Positions 1-9,022 of a stretch of DNA of 23,527 nucleotides are shown one piece after another. Source of the stretch: Clostridia bacterium. Its GTDB lineage: Bacteria; Bacillota; Clostridia; Christensenellales; Borkfalkiaceae. Below the pieces are notes generated by a model. The model saw nothing but the letters and a program-made list of their open reading frames with translations, did not search any database and was not told the DNA's origin. Both the position numbers and the translations under genes were made by a program. The stretch lies in contig CAAGAU010000018.1 in NCBI GenBank assembly GCA_900767885.1, positions 1 to 23,527 on the forward strand, read 5' to 3'. How positions within the stretch are numbered: the stretch's first letter is position 1; each line of letters starts with the position of its first letter.

Positions 1-80
1 AGCAAGTAAACAATGCGTGGCTGGCAGGCCAAGAAAAGACGCACTTGTGCGTTGCCTGTAGACAAGGGCTATGCCCGAAA

Positions 81-107
81 ATGTAAAACCACCCGCTCTG
101 CGGGTGG
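81..107 (-). terminator. Rho-independent terminator after pfp
   Basis: An 8-bp perfect stem, CCACCCGC/GCGGGTGG, with a 3-nt loop lies at 89-107. Read on the minus strand it is followed by TTTTACATTTT. It begins 8 nt beyond the pfp stop codon, so it probably ends the lepA-hemW-dnaE-pfkA-pfp transcript. The T tract is interrupted, so efficiency may be moderate. Confidence 0.75.
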
Positions 108-114
108 ATATTTA

Positions 115-1347
115 TTATATCCCGAACTTTTTAAGTCTGAGTTTTGCAAACGAAATAAGTCCGTTTTCGCGGCGGGCGTCAGGTTCGCCCGCAATCAGCG
201 GCAGGGCGTAATTCGTAAATTTTTCGTTAAGCGCAGTGCCGCATTCGGTTATCCATTCAAGCGGTATCTTCTTTTCGGCGTTGGCGGTAACGGTCAGGGG
301 AGATAGTCCGTATTCAATATCGTAATCGTTACCCTCTTTTCGTATAAATGTAACCATTTTGCCTGTTTCGCCGTTAACCGCGCTATTTAAGGCCTTTTCG
401 CCTGCGTTAAAAGCCTCCTCTATATCCGTCGCGGATGAGCAATGCGCAGCACAGCGTTGCAGAATGTTTAATTCTATCGCTTTGCACTTAATGCCTGCGC
501 CGTTTACCAGCGTTTTAAGCGCGCCGCAAACTCCGCCGAGTTGCGAGTGCCCGAAAATGTCCGTTGCGGAGGCGTTCTCGCCCACGTATTTGCCGTTTGC
601 GTGGCGAATTCCTTCCGAAACAGCGACTACGCATTTTTGCTTTTTGTCTACCACTCGCTTTACGTCGGCGATAAATTTATCGTTGTCGAAGCTGACTTCG
701 GGCAAATAGATAAGGTCTGCGCCTGAGCCGTTAAGCGAGGCAAGGCTCGCCGCTGCGGTAAGCCAACCGGCGTTTCTGCCCATAATTTCCACGATAATTA
801 CCAAAGGGCTGTCGTAAATAGACGCGTCGAGCGCAACTTCCGCAACGCTTTGAGCTACGTATTTTGCCGCGCTGCCGTAGCCGGGGCAGTGATCCGTTCC
901 GACTAAATCGTTGTCGATGGTTTTTGGTATACCTATAACGTTTACGGGGTAGCCGACGCTCTCGGCGTAACGCGAAATTTTATCGCAGGTATCCATAGAG
1001 TCGTTGCCGCCCGCATAGAAAAAGTAACGTACGTCGTACTTTTTAAAAACTTCTATAATGCGCTTATAGTCGGTATCGTCTACGGTAAAATCTTTAAGTT
1101 TATATCTTACCGAGCCGAACGCCGACGCGGGAGTGTTTTTAAGCGCGAGAATTTCATTTCTGTCTTCGGCGTTCATATCGAAAAAATCTTCGTTTAAAAC
1201 GCCTTTTACGCCGTGATTGGCGCAAAGCACGCCCGTTATATAAGGGTTATCGAGCGCGGCGAGTATTCCGCCCGCCACACTCGCGTTTATTACCGCCGTA
1301 GGTCCGCCGGACTGAGCGAATACGGCTCTGCCTTTTAAATTTTTCAT
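115..1347 (-). CDS. pfp: Diphosphate (PPi)-dependent 6-phosphofructokinase
   Basis: This 410-residue protein belongs to the PFK-A superfamily and should reversibly phosphorylate fructose 6-phosphate with PPi in the cytoplasm. The nucleotide/PPi loop SGGPTAVINAS is at residues 13-23. The motif GGNDS (113-117) has Asp where ATP enzymes have the second Gly of GGDGS, and PKTIDND (141-147) has Lys where ATP enzymes have Gly. In the family this Asp/Lys pair marks PPi use. The catalytic TIDND and the MGRNAG motif are intact. It lies 22 nt downstream of pfkA and is the last gene of the operon. The ATG at 1347 has only a weak upstream GGGA, which suggests coupling to pfkA translation. Phosphoryl-donor choice is inferred from residues, not measured. 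Confidence 0.9.
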   Translation of the reverse strand: MKNLKGRAVFAQSGGPTAVINASVAGGILAALDNPYITGVLCANHGVKGVLNEDFFDMNAEDRNEILALKNTPASAFGSVRYKLKDFTVDDTDYKRIIEVFKKYDVRYFFYAGGNDSMDTCDKISRYAESVGYPVNVIGIPKTIDNDLVGTDHCPGYGSAAKYVAQSVAEVALDASIYDSPLVIIVEIMGRNAGWLTAAASLASLNGSGADLIYLPEVSFDNDKFIADVKRVVDKKQKCVVAVSEGIRHANGKYVGENASATDIFGHSQLGGVCGALKTLVNGAGIKCKAIELNILQRCAAHCSSATDIEEAFNAGEKALNSAVNGETGKMVTFIRKEGNDYDIEYGLSPLTVTANAEKKIPLEWITECGTALNEKFTNYALPLIAGEPDARRENGLISFAKLRLKKFGI

Positions 1348-1369
1348 CAGTTCAAAATCCCGTTAAATA

Positions 1370-2329
1370 TCAGCAGAGTTTAGCCGCCATATCGTAAAGT
1401 TTCTTGTCAATATCTTTCTTCATGGAAAGAGCTTCGGTTATATCGAGGTCGATAGTTTTCTGACCGTGGCAACCTATAACTCGGTTGGTTTTATCCGCCA
1501 TTAACAGTTTGACCGCATGGTAGCCGAATTTGGCCGCGAGCATTCTGTCCGCCATAGAGGGCGAGCCGCCGCGTTGAATATGTCCGAGAGCGGTAATTTT
1601 TACGTCTGCGCCCGAAATTACCGAAACTATAGTTTTAATTTCGTTTTCGTTACCCGCGCCCTCGGCTAAAACTATAACGTTTGCGGTCTTGCCCGTTTCG
1701 CGGTTATGCTTGATTTCGTTGGCTATTTTTTGAATGTCGTAAGGAACTTCGGGTACGAGAATATATTCCGCGCCGCCGCAAATACCGGCGTATAAGGCGA
1801 TATCTCCGCATCTTCTGCCCATAACCTTAACGAGCGAAACTCTGTCGTGAGAAGTCATGGTATCGCGAAGAGCGTTGATTGCCCAAAGTACGGTGTTGAC
1901 GGCGGTATCGAAACCGAGCGTATAATCGGTGTAGGCAAGGTCGTTGTCGATAGTGCCGGGTATGCCTACCACGTTTATGCCTTGTTCGTCGGAAAGGAGT
2001 TTCGCGCCCGTGAACGAACCGTCGCCGCCGATAACCACTAATCCTTCGATGCCGAGTTTTTTAAGGTTATCAGCCGCCTGCTTTCTTACGGCGGGGTCTT
2101 TGAATTCAAGACATCTTGCAGTCTTTAAAATAGTGCCGCCGCGCTGAATTATATCGCATACCGAGTGAGAATCCATAGGGAATATTTCACCGTGAACAAG
2201 TCCGTTATATCCGCGTTCCACGCCGAAAACTTCAAGTCCGTTGTTAAGCGCGCCGCGCACTACCGCACGGATACACGCGTTCATGCCGGGGGCATCGCCG
2301 CCGCTTGTTAAAATTGCTATTTTTTTCAT
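1370..2329 (-). CDS. pfkA: ATP-dependent 6-phosphofructokinase
   Basis: This 319-residue protein has the standard length of bacterial PfkA (about 320) and catalyses the committed step of glycolysis in the cytoplasm. Visible motifs are TSGGDAPGMN (8-17), GGTILKTARC (64-73, fructose-6-phosphate region), GGDGS (101-105), the catalytic segment PGTIDND (124-130) and MGRRCGD (170-176). The Gly residues in GGDGS and PGTIDND are the ATP signature, unlike the adjacent pfp. A GGAGG ribosome binding site (2338-2342) lies 8 nt before the ATG. It follows dnaE by 30 nt, an arrangement familiar in Firmicutes, and precedes pfp. Tetrameric, allosterically regulated behaviour is known for the family but was not tested here. 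Confidence 0.95.
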   Translation of the reverse strand: MKKIAILTSGGDAPGMNACIRAVVRGALNNGLEVFGVERGYNGLVHGEIFPMDSHSVCDIIQRGGTILKTARCLEFKDPAVRKQAADNLKKLGIEGLVVIGGDGSFTGAKLLSDEQGINVVGIPGTIDNDLAYTDYTLGFDTAVNTVLWAINALRDTMTSHDRVSLVKVMGRRCGDIALYAGICGGAEYILVPEVPYDIQKIANEIKHNRETGKTANVIVLAEGAGNENEIKTIVSVISGADVKITALGHIQRGGSPSMADRMLAAKFGYHAVKLLMADKTNRVIGCHGQKTIDLDITEALSMKKDIDKKLYDMAAKLC

Positions 2330-2359
2330 ATTTTTGTCCTCCGTTAATTTAACGATTTT

Positions 2360-5300
2360 TTACGCTTTGAAAAATTTGATTTTATCTTCGTCCACAATTG
2401 ATAAAAGTTCGTTTATAAGTCCCTTACAATTGCGTACTTGCCGATCCATTATATAGTTTTTACCTTCTATTTTAAAACATACGGTTATATCGCCCGGGTA
2501 AGTCGATAAAATATCCAGGAGTTCGTCCTTTGCTTTTACCGTTTCGCCGCTTAATATAATACCGAGGTAGTCTTTTTTTTGTTTTTCCGTTACCGCTTCC
2601 GAACTCACGGTTTCGCTTACCGCTTCCGCACTGTCAACCGAAACCGAAACTCTGTTGTCGTCGCGTATCTGCAATCTGCCTCTTATTTTTATAAGTTGCT
2701 CTTCGTGCAGAAGGTCGCGATACTTTTCGAGTTTTTTCGGGAAGAACACGCATTCCACCGCGCCGTACCTGTCCTCGACCGTGGCGAACATCATATTCGA
2801 CCCCGAACGGGTAGTGAGTTTGCTTGTTGCGGTTATTATTCCGCCCAGGTATACCGGCATGTCGTTTTTAACGTCGGAAAAAACTTCGTTGCCGTCGTCG
2901 TCGGTTTCGGTGTTGAGCAAAAGTCCCGTATTAAAAGTGCAGTCCTTAAACTTGTCGGCGTAACCGTCGAGGGGGTGTCCCGTAACGTAAACGCCCGCCA
3001 CGCTCTTTTCAAGCGAAAGTTTGGTCTTATGGTCGTATTCTTTAAGGTTGGGGTAGGTTACCGTAAAGGCGGTATCTTCCTGTAAAACGTCGCCGAATAA
3101 ACTCATCTGATTGCTTTCGCGCTGTTTGGCTATTATCGAAACGCGGTCTATAAGTTCCTCACTCATACCTATAAGTTGAGTGCGGTATTTACCGAACGAG
3201 TCGAACGCGCCCGCGTATATAAGGTTTTCTACCAATCGCTTATTTAAAACTTTGCTTTCGCAACGCGAAATAAAGTTTTCGAACGATGTGTAGTTGCCGT
3301 GCGTCTCTCTTTCCGCAACGATAGAATCTATCGCGGAAAGACCTATGCCTTTTATTGCCGCCAGACCGTATCTTATGCGCTTGTTTTTAACCTTGAAAAA
3401 GCCTACGCTTTCGTTTATGTCGGGCGGAAGAACGGGTATTCCCTCTTCCTTGGCGTAAGTTACGTAGTTGCGTATTTCTTCTATATTGGTTATACGGTTG
3501 TTTAAAACCGCGGTTAAAAACTCCGCCTCATAGTAAGTTTTAAGATAAGCCGTCTGATAGGTAACGAGCGAATACGCCGCCGCGTGCGATTTATTGAACG
3601 CGTACTTTGCAAAGTCCTTCATCTCGTTCCATACGGCGTGAGCCACGTCCTCGGGAACGCCCCGCTTTAAGCAACCGTCTATCGCGGTGGAAACTTTACC
3701 GTGCTTATCCACCGATTCTGGTTTGCCGTGAATGAATATGATTTCCTCTTTAATCATATCGTCCACTTTCTTTTTACCCATCATACGGCGAACCATATCC
3801 GCTTGTCCGAGCGTATATCCCGCGAGTGCCTGAACTATCTTCATAACCTGTTCCTGATAGACTATACAGCCGTAGGTCTGCTTTAAGATGGGTTCGAGCA
3901 ACGGGTGGGCGTAGGTAACGAGTTCGGGATTGTGCTTGCACTTGACGAATTTAGGTATCGAGTCCATAGGTCCGGGGCGGTAAAGCGAAACCGCCGCGAC
4001 TATATCTTCAAGACAAGTGGGTTTAAGGTCGCGCAAAAAGCGTTGAAAACCGCCCGATTCTACCTGGAATATTGCTTTGGTGTTGCCCGTGGATAAGAGG
4101 GCGAATACCTTGGGGTCGTCGTAGGTGTTTCTATCGAAGTCTATCTCCACGCCGTGATTTTCCTTGACGTATTCGATAGCCATTTTAATATCGGATAAGT
4201 TCCTTAGCCCCAAAAAGTCCATTTTAAGGAATCCGAGGTGTTCGAGTTCCACGCCCGTGTATTGGCTCGTAATATCGTCGCCGTTTCTGCCGAGCGGCAT
4301 CTTCTGATCGAGTACGTCCGCGCCGATTATAACGCCGCAGGCGTGCGTGCTTGCCTGCCTGGGCATATCTTCGAGTTTAATGGCAATGTCTACTATACGC
4401 GCTATTTCGGGGTCGTCCTCGTACATCTGCACGAGTTCTTTAACCGAATAATCCACGCCGTAGTCCTTGTCCGTTTCCTTGGGGTGGTACTTGCCGAACA
4501 CTTTCATTAAAATGTTCGGGCGTTTAAGGTCGAATTCGTCGCCTTTGGCGTTTCTCGCAACCATTTTGTTAGGAATGGCTTTGGTAACGCGGTCGGCTTC
4601 GGAGTAGGGCAGTTTAAGCACTCTTGCAACGTCTTTTACGGCGTTTTTAGCCGCCATCGTGCCGAAAGTTACTATTTTACATACTCTGTCGTAACCGTAC
4701 TTACGCCGCACGTACTCTATTACTTCCTGACGGCGGCTATCCTCGAAGTCTACGTCGAAATCGGGTGCGGAAACCCTTTCCGGGTTTAAGAAACGCTCGA
4801 AGTAGAGGTCGTATTTAAGGGGGTCTATGTTGGTTATGCCTATGAGGTAAGCGACTATCGAGCCTGCGCCCGAGCCGCGCCCCGGTCCTACGGAAATGCC
4901 CATATTGCGCGCGGCGTTTATATAGTCCCAGACAATAAGGAAGTATTCTATAAAGCCGAGCCTTTTTATAACCGATAATTCGCTTTCTACCCTGTCGCGG
5001 ATTTCGGGCGTTTCCTCGCCGTATTTTTTCTTTATGCCCGCGTCAATAAGTCCGCGTATATAATCCACGGGGTCTTCGCCCGTAACGGGCAGGTAGTGGG
5101 GGAACATATAATGCCCGTACACAAACTGAAAGGTGCATTTATCGCAGATTTCAAGCGTGTTGGTAATAGCTTCGGGCGTGTCGGGGAAAAGCGCGGACAT
5201 TTCCTCTTCGGTTTTAAGGTAAAACTCGTCGCAGGGGAAGCGCATACGGTTGGGATCGTCGAAATCCGCGCCCGTCTGAACGCATAACAAAACGTCCTGC

Positions 5301-5938
5301 GAGGCGGCGTCGTCGCGATCCACGTAGTGTACGTCGTTGGTCGCCACTAATTTTATATTGTATTTTTCGGCGTAAACGCGCAGATATTTGTTTACTTCTA
5401 TCTGCTCGGCTATGCCGTGGTCCTGCATTTCAAGGTAAAAATCTTCGCCGAAAAGGTCTTTGTACCATTTAACGAGTTCTTCCGCCTCGTCGTATTGCCT
5501 TGCGACTATCGCGCGCGGAATTTCGCCCGCAAGGCATGCCGAAAGACAAATAAGTCCTTCGTGATGCTCGGCAAGCGTTTTCCTGTCTATTCTCGGTTTG
5601 TAATGGAAACCGTCGCGGAAAGCGATGGCGTTTAAAAGAGCAATGTTTTTATAACCCGTATCGTCTTTGCAGATAAGTACCAGGTGGTTAAGTTTTGGTT
5701 TGCCCTCGTGGCTGTACAAATTGTCGCAAAGGTAAAATTCCGTGCCGATTATAGCCTTTAAACCGACTTTTTCGCAGGCGTCGAAAAACGCGACCGCGCC
5801 GTACATATTGCCGTGGTCGGTTATTGCGAGAGCGGGCATACCGAGGGCTTTGGCTTTTTTTGTAACCGCGGCGATACGCGCCGCGCCGTCGAGTATGCTG
5901 TACTCGGTATGAACGTGTAAGTGTACGAAATTTCCCAT
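2360..5938 (-). CDS. dnaE: DNA polymerase III subunit alpha (DnaE)
   Basis: This 1192-residue replicative polymerase has the length of the DnaE1 type. The N-terminal PHP domain begins HLHVHTEYSILDG (6-18), with the metal-binding HxH (H8, H10) and DHGN (41-44) retained, so the PHP site may still bind metal. The polymerase core shows GPGRGSGAGS (351-360) and the catalytic PDFDVDF with Asp395 and Asp397. A later KMDFLG supplies the third acidic residue. The C-terminal third holds the helix-hairpin-helix and OB-fold regions, ending in a Glu/Ser-rich linker and a small terminal domain. The start is 2 nt after the hemW stop, so translation is probably coupled. Firmicutes normally also have PolC, which is not in this window. 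Confidence 0.96.
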   Translation of the reverse strand: MGNFVHLHVHTEYSILDGAARIAAVTKKAKALGMPALAITDHGNMYGAVAFFDACEKVGLKAIIGTEFYLCDNLYSHEGKPKLNHLVLICKDDTGYKNIALLNAIAFRDGFHYKPRIDRKTLAEHHEGLICLSACLAGEIPRAIVARQYDEAEELVKWYKDLFGEDFYLEMQDHGIAEQIEVNKYLRVYAEKYNIKLVATNDVHYVDRDDAASQDVLLCVQTGADFDDPNRMRFPCDEFYLKTEEEMSALFPDTPEAITNTLEICDKCTFQFVYGHYMFPHYLPVTGEDPVDYIRGLIDAGIKKKYGEETPEIRDRVESELSVIKRLGFIEYFLIVWDYINAARNMGISVGPGRGSGAGSIVAYLIGITNIDPLKYDLYFERFLNPERVSAPDFDVDFEDSRRQEVIEYVRRKYGYDRVCKIVTFGTMAAKNAVKDVARVLKLPYSEADRVTKAIPNKMVARNAKGDEFDLKRPNILMKVFGKYHPKETDKDYGVDYSVKELVQMYEDDPEIARIVDIAIKLEDMPRQASTHACGVIIGADVLDQKMPLGRNGDDITSQYTGVELEHLGFLKMDFLGLRNLSDIKMAIEYVKENHGVEIDFDRNTYDDPKVFALLSTGNTKAIFQVESGGFQRFLRDLKPTCLEDIVAAVSLYRPGPMDSIPKFVKCKHNPELVTYAHPLLEPILKQTYGCIVYQEQVMKIVQALAGYTLGQADMVRRMMGKKKVDDMIKEEIIFIHGKPESVDKHGKVSTAIDGCLKRGVPEDVAHAVWNEMKDFAKYAFNKSHAAAYSLVTYQTAYLKTYYEAEFLTAVLNNRITNIEEIRNYVTYAKEEGIPVLPPDINESVGFFKVKNKRIRYGLAAIKGIGLSAIDSIVAERETHGNYTSFENFISRCESKVLNKRLVENLIYAGAFDSFGKYRTQLIGMSEELIDRVSIIAKQRESNQMSLFGDVLQEDTAFTVTYPNLKEYDHKTKLSLEKSVAGVYVTGHPLDGYADKFKDCTFNTGLLLNTETDDDGNEVFSDVKNDMPVYLGGIITATSKLTTRSGSNMMFATVEDRYGAVECVFFPKKLEKYRDLLHEEQLIKIRGRLQIRDDNRVSVSVDSAEAVSETVSSEAVTEKQKKDYLGIILSGETVKAKDELLDILSTYPGDITVCFKIEGKNYIMDRQVRNCKGLINELLSIVDEDKIKFFKA

Positions 5939-5940
5939 AG

Positions 5941-7050
5941 TCAGTCCATAAAATGAATGATTATCTCGTTCTGAACGAATAAGTATTCGGGCTTAATCGC
6001 CAGACCTTTTTCGGTTATATCGAGATATTTTTCCACCGACTTAATTTTGTCGGCGTACTTTTGTAAAAAGTCGGCGTTAAAGCGTGCGGTATAATCCTCA
6101 AAGGATATGCCGTCCGCGGTGCGCAGTCCGAGCATTATAAATTCGAATTCGCGCTCGTCGCCCTCGATATTCTCGCTGAAAATCTCGGCGACTTTGCCGC
6201 GCAGTATGCAAGCCGTGTATTCGTCTATTTTTTCGGTGTTGGTAAAACGCCTTTCGCCTATAAACGAGGACGCCGCCACGCCGAAACCTATATATTCGCC
6301 GCGCCGCCAGTAGTTCATATTGTGCCGCGAATAATATCCGTCCTTGGCAAAGTTGGATACTTCGTATCTGCGATAGCCCTTACTGCGCAGATACGCTACG
6401 GCGTCGTCGTACAAATCGGCTACTTCGTCTGCGGAAGGCAGGTCGCCGTTTAAATATTTGCCGTACATAATGGTGCCTTCCTCGGGTTTTAACGCGTAGC
6501 ACGATATATGCTTCGCGCCGCAACTTTCGGCAAGGTCGATAGTCTTTCTTACGTCCGCCGCCGTCTGATTTTCAAGCCCTATCATCACGTCCGCGCTGAA
6601 ATTTTCGCCTTTTAATATCTCGGCGGTTTCTATAAAATCTTTCGCGGTGTGTATGCGGTTAAGGCTTTTAAGCATTTTGTCGTCCGCGCTCTGAAGTCCT
6701 ACGCTGAAACGGTTTATCCCCGCTTTTTTATAAAATCTCAACTTTTCTTTAGAGAGGGTGGCAGGGTTTATCTCTATAGTGATTTCCGCGTTATCGGCTA
6801 TCTTATAGTAATTTTTAAGTTGTTTCATCGCCCCGAAAATATACTTGGGGTCTACGAAAGAGGGCGTGCCGCCGCCGAAATAAACAGTGTCGAAAACGTA
6901 GTCTTTAAGCATTTCGGCTCTGCCTTTCATTTCTTTGTATAAACATGCAAAGTAAAGTTCCGCTTTGCCGATTTCTCTCGGGTACGAGGCAAAGTCGCAG
7001 TAAGTGCATTTGCTCTTGCAAAACGGAACGTGTACGTAAATACCGCTCAT
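5941..7050 (-). CDS. hemW: Radical SAM heme chaperone HemW
   Basis: This 369-residue protein carries the radical-SAM cluster motif CKSKCTYC (C11, C15, C18). The residue two after C18 is Phe, not the fourth Cys found in the HemN coproporphyrinogen oxidase, which points to HemW, a heme-trafficking protein. GGGTPS and VGLQS follow in the TIM-barrel core, and HNMNYWRRGEYIGFG is the HemW-type C-terminal signature. The reading frame continues upstream into lepA, but the homologous start MSGIYVHVPF at 7050 is chosen because it gives the family length and sits 1 nt after the lepA stop, as in a translationally coupled pair. Many databases call such proteins 'oxygen-independent coproporphyrinogen III oxidase', a name the cluster motif does not support. 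Confidence 0.93.
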   Translation of the reverse strand: MSGIYVHVPFCKSKCTYCDFASYPREIGKAELYFACLYKEMKGRAEMLKDYVFDTVYFGGGTPSFVDPKYIFGAMKQLKNYYKIADNAEITIEINPATLSKEKLRFYKKAGINRFSVGLQSADDKMLKSLNRIHTAKDFIETAEILKGENFSADVMIGLENQTAADVRKTIDLAESCGAKHISCYALKPEEGTIMYGKYLNGDLPSADEVADLYDDAVAYLRSKGYRRYEVSNFAKDGYYSRHNMNYWRRGEYIGFGVAASSFIGERRFTNTEKIDEYTACILRGKVAEIFSENIEGDEREFEFIMLGLRTADGISFEDYTARFNADFLQKYADKIKSVEKYLDITEKGLAIKPEYLFVQNEIIIHFMD

Positions 7051-7051
7051 A

Positions 7052-8869
7052 TTATTTATCCGTGTTATCGAGTTTGAGTATGGAAGTGAACGCCTCGCTC
7101 GGTATTTCCACCGAACCGAGTTGCCGCATCTTCTTTTTGCCTTCTTTTTGCTTTTCCAGCAACTTTTTCTTACGCGTAATATCGCCGCCGTAACACTTGG
7201 CAAGTACATCTTTGCGCATTGCTTTTACGGTTTCTCTCGCAATGACTTTTCCGCCGACCGCCGCCTGAACGGGTATCTCGAAAAGTTGGCGGGGAATAAC
7301 GTCTTTCAATCTTTCCGCAAGCGCGCGTCCGCGCTGATAGGCTTTGTCCTTGTGGACTATAAGCGAAAGCGCGTCGCAGACTTCGCCGTTTAACAGCATA
7401 TCGAGTTTCACAAGGTCGCTTTTTTCATAGCCGTCGAGTTCGTAGTCAAACGAGGCGTAACCGCGCGTGCGGCTTTTAAGTCCGTCGAAAAAGTCGAAAA
7501 TTATTTCGTTAAGGGGCAGTTTGTAATTGAGTTTTACGCGCTTTGCGTCGAGATAGGTCATATCCGTAAATACGCCGCGCTTATCCTGGCAAAGTTCCAT
7601 AATCGCGCCCACGTATTCGGGCGGGGTGTATATGTCCGCCTTTATAATCGGTTCTTCGCAGTAGTCTATCGTGGACACGTCGGGGAATTTCCCGGGGTTG
7701 TTTACTTCTATCACTTCGCCGTCCGTTTTATAAACCCGATACGAAACCGAAGGCGCGGTTGTTATTATGTCTATATCGAATTCGCGTTCCAATCGCTCCT
7801 GAATTATTTCCATATGCAGAAGTCCTAAAAATCCGCAACGGAAACCAAAGCCGAGGGCGGCGGAATTGTCGGGCTCGAACGAAAGCGACGCGTCGTTTAA
7901 TTTAAGTTTTAAAAGAGCCTCTTTAAGGTCGCCGAATTTACTGCCGTCAAGCGGGTATACGCCCGAGAAAACCACGGGTTGAACTTTTTTATATCCCGCA
8001 AGCGGCTTTGAGGCGGGGTTATTAACGTCGGTTATCGTGTCGCCCACGCTCACGTCCTCTATGCTCTTTATGCTTGCGGCTATATAGCCGACTTCGCCTG
8101 CCGAAAGCGTTTTTTTGGGTACGAGGTGAGGGTTGAACGTGCCTACCTCGGTTACGTCGAATTGTTTTAAGGAGGCAAACGTCTTTATGCGCGTGCCTAC
8201 CTTAACCGTGCCGTCCATAATGCGGACGAAACAAATTACGCCTTTAAAGTTGTCGTAATAACTGTCGAATATAAGCGCGGTCAGGGGCGCGTCGTCGTCG
8301 CCCGAGGGCGGCGGAACGAGTTTTACGACTTGCTCCAAAACCTGATCCACGTTCGTGCCGTTTTTAGCCGAAATGCGCGGCGCGTCCTTGCCGTCAAGCC
8401 CTATAACCTCTTCTATTTCCCGCGCGGTGGCGTCGGGGTCGGCGGAGGCAAGGTCTATCTTGTTTATAACGGGTACTATTTCGAGGTTGTTGTCAAGAGC
8501 AAGATAGCAGTTTGCAAGCGTCTGCGCCTCAATGCCCTGCGTTGCGTCCACTATAAGTATCGCGCCTTCGCACGCCGCGAGCGAACGCGAAACTTCGTAA
8601 GTAAAGTCCACGTGTCCCGGGGTGTCGATAAGGTTGAAAATATATTCTTTTCCGTCTTTTGCCTTATACGCCATTCTCACGGGCGTAAGTTTTATGGTAA
8701 TGCCGCGTTCGCGCTCCAAGTCCATCGAATCGAGAAGTTGCTCTTCCATATCCCTTTCGGCTACTTGTCCCGTAAGTTCCATTATTCTGTCCGCAAGGGT
8801 AGATTTACCGTGGTCTATATGTGCGACTATGCAAAAATTCCTTATGTTGTCTTTAACTCGTTTTGCCAT
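7052..8869 (-). CDS. lepA: Elongation factor 4 (LepA) GTPase
   Basis: This 605-residue protein matches the usual LepA length (about 600). It is a ribosome-associated translational GTPase. All G motifs are intact: AHIDHGKST (16-24), RERGITI in switch I, DTPGH (82-86) with the catalytic His, and NKID (136-139). The C-terminal LepA domain ends in a basic lysine-rich segment. The start is set at 8869 (MAKRVKDNIRNF) because homology begins there and there is no Met between it and the P-loop; a longer frame reaching 8965 reads through the promoter. No Shine-Dalgarno sequence is visible, and a TATAAT box ends 9 nt before the ATG, so the mRNA may be leaderless. It is the first gene of the five-gene minus-strand operon. 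Confidence 0.96.
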   Translation of the reverse strand: MAKRVKDNIRNFCIVAHIDHGKSTLADRIMELTGQVAERDMEEQLLDSMDLERERGITIKLTPVRMAYKAKDGKEYIFNLIDTPGHVDFTYEVSRSLAACEGAILIVDATQGIEAQTLANCYLALDNNLEIVPVINKIDLASADPDATAREIEEVIGLDGKDAPRISAKNGTNVDQVLEQVVKLVPPPSGDDDAPLTALIFDSYYDNFKGVICFVRIMDGTVKVGTRIKTFASLKQFDVTEVGTFNPHLVPKKTLSAGEVGYIAASIKSIEDVSVGDTITDVNNPASKPLAGYKKVQPVVFSGVYPLDGSKFGDLKEALLKLKLNDASLSFEPDNSAALGFGFRCGFLGLLHMEIIQERLEREFDIDIITTAPSVSYRVYKTDGEVIEVNNPGKFPDVSTIDYCEEPIIKADIYTPPEYVGAIMELCQDKRGVFTDMTYLDAKRVKLNYKLPLNEIIFDFFDGLKSRTRGYASFDYELDGYEKSDLVKLDMLLNGEVCDALSLIVHKDKAYQRGRALAERLKDVIPRQLFEIPVQAAVGGKVIARETVKAMRKDVLAKCYGGDITRKKKLLEKQKEGKKKMRQLGSVEIPSEAFTSILKLDNTDK

Positions 8870-8878
8870 ATCGTTTAT

Positions 8879-8907
8879 ATTATATATAAAAATCAAAATA
8901 ATTGCAA
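8879..8907 (-). promoter_or_regulatory. Predicted sigma-A promoter of lepA operon
   Basis: On the minus strand, TTGCAA (8902-8907) and a perfect TATAAT (8879-8884) are separated by 17 nt. The -10 box is only 9 nt from the lepA ATG, so transcription would begin 2-3 nt before the start codon. The same TTGCAA-17-TATAAT arrangement precedes the AraC gene in this window. Other minus-strand candidates in 8885-9020 have no paired -35. Confidence 0.65.
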
Positions 8908-8926
8908 GTTTTTTGGGGTTACTCCA

Positions 8927-8955
8927 TTGACAAATCTGAATAAATCGCTTATAAT
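8927..8955 (+). promoter_or_regulatory. Perfect consensus sigma-A promoter for the GDPD gene
   Basis: TTGACA (8927-8932) and TATAAT (8950-8955) are separated by exactly 17 nt, a full consensus match. Transcription is expected near 8962, giving a leader of about 60 nt before the ATG at 9023. It is divergent from the lepA promoter, with the two -35 elements about 20 nt apart. Confidence 0.88.
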
Positions 8956-9022
8956 ATAGGCGCAAAACTTGAAATAAATTTCATATTCTTGCGCGAATTG
9001 CTCAAAAAAGGAAAGACGAATT

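Noticed and set aside
13..306. A 97-codon plus-strand open frame at the window start
   Set aside because: It runs through the pfp terminator and then antisense to pfp, with no supporting signal. The 14-nt palindrome at 39-52 was noted but could not be assigned.
7051..7209. Upstream extension of hemW by 53 codons
   Set aside because: The extension overlaps the end of lepA in another frame, is very basic and has no homology; family length and coupling favour the ATG at 7050.
8330..8959. A 209-codon plus-strand open frame opposite lepA
   Set aside because: It is antisense to the clearly conserved lepA coding sequence, has unnatural composition and continues into the promoter region.
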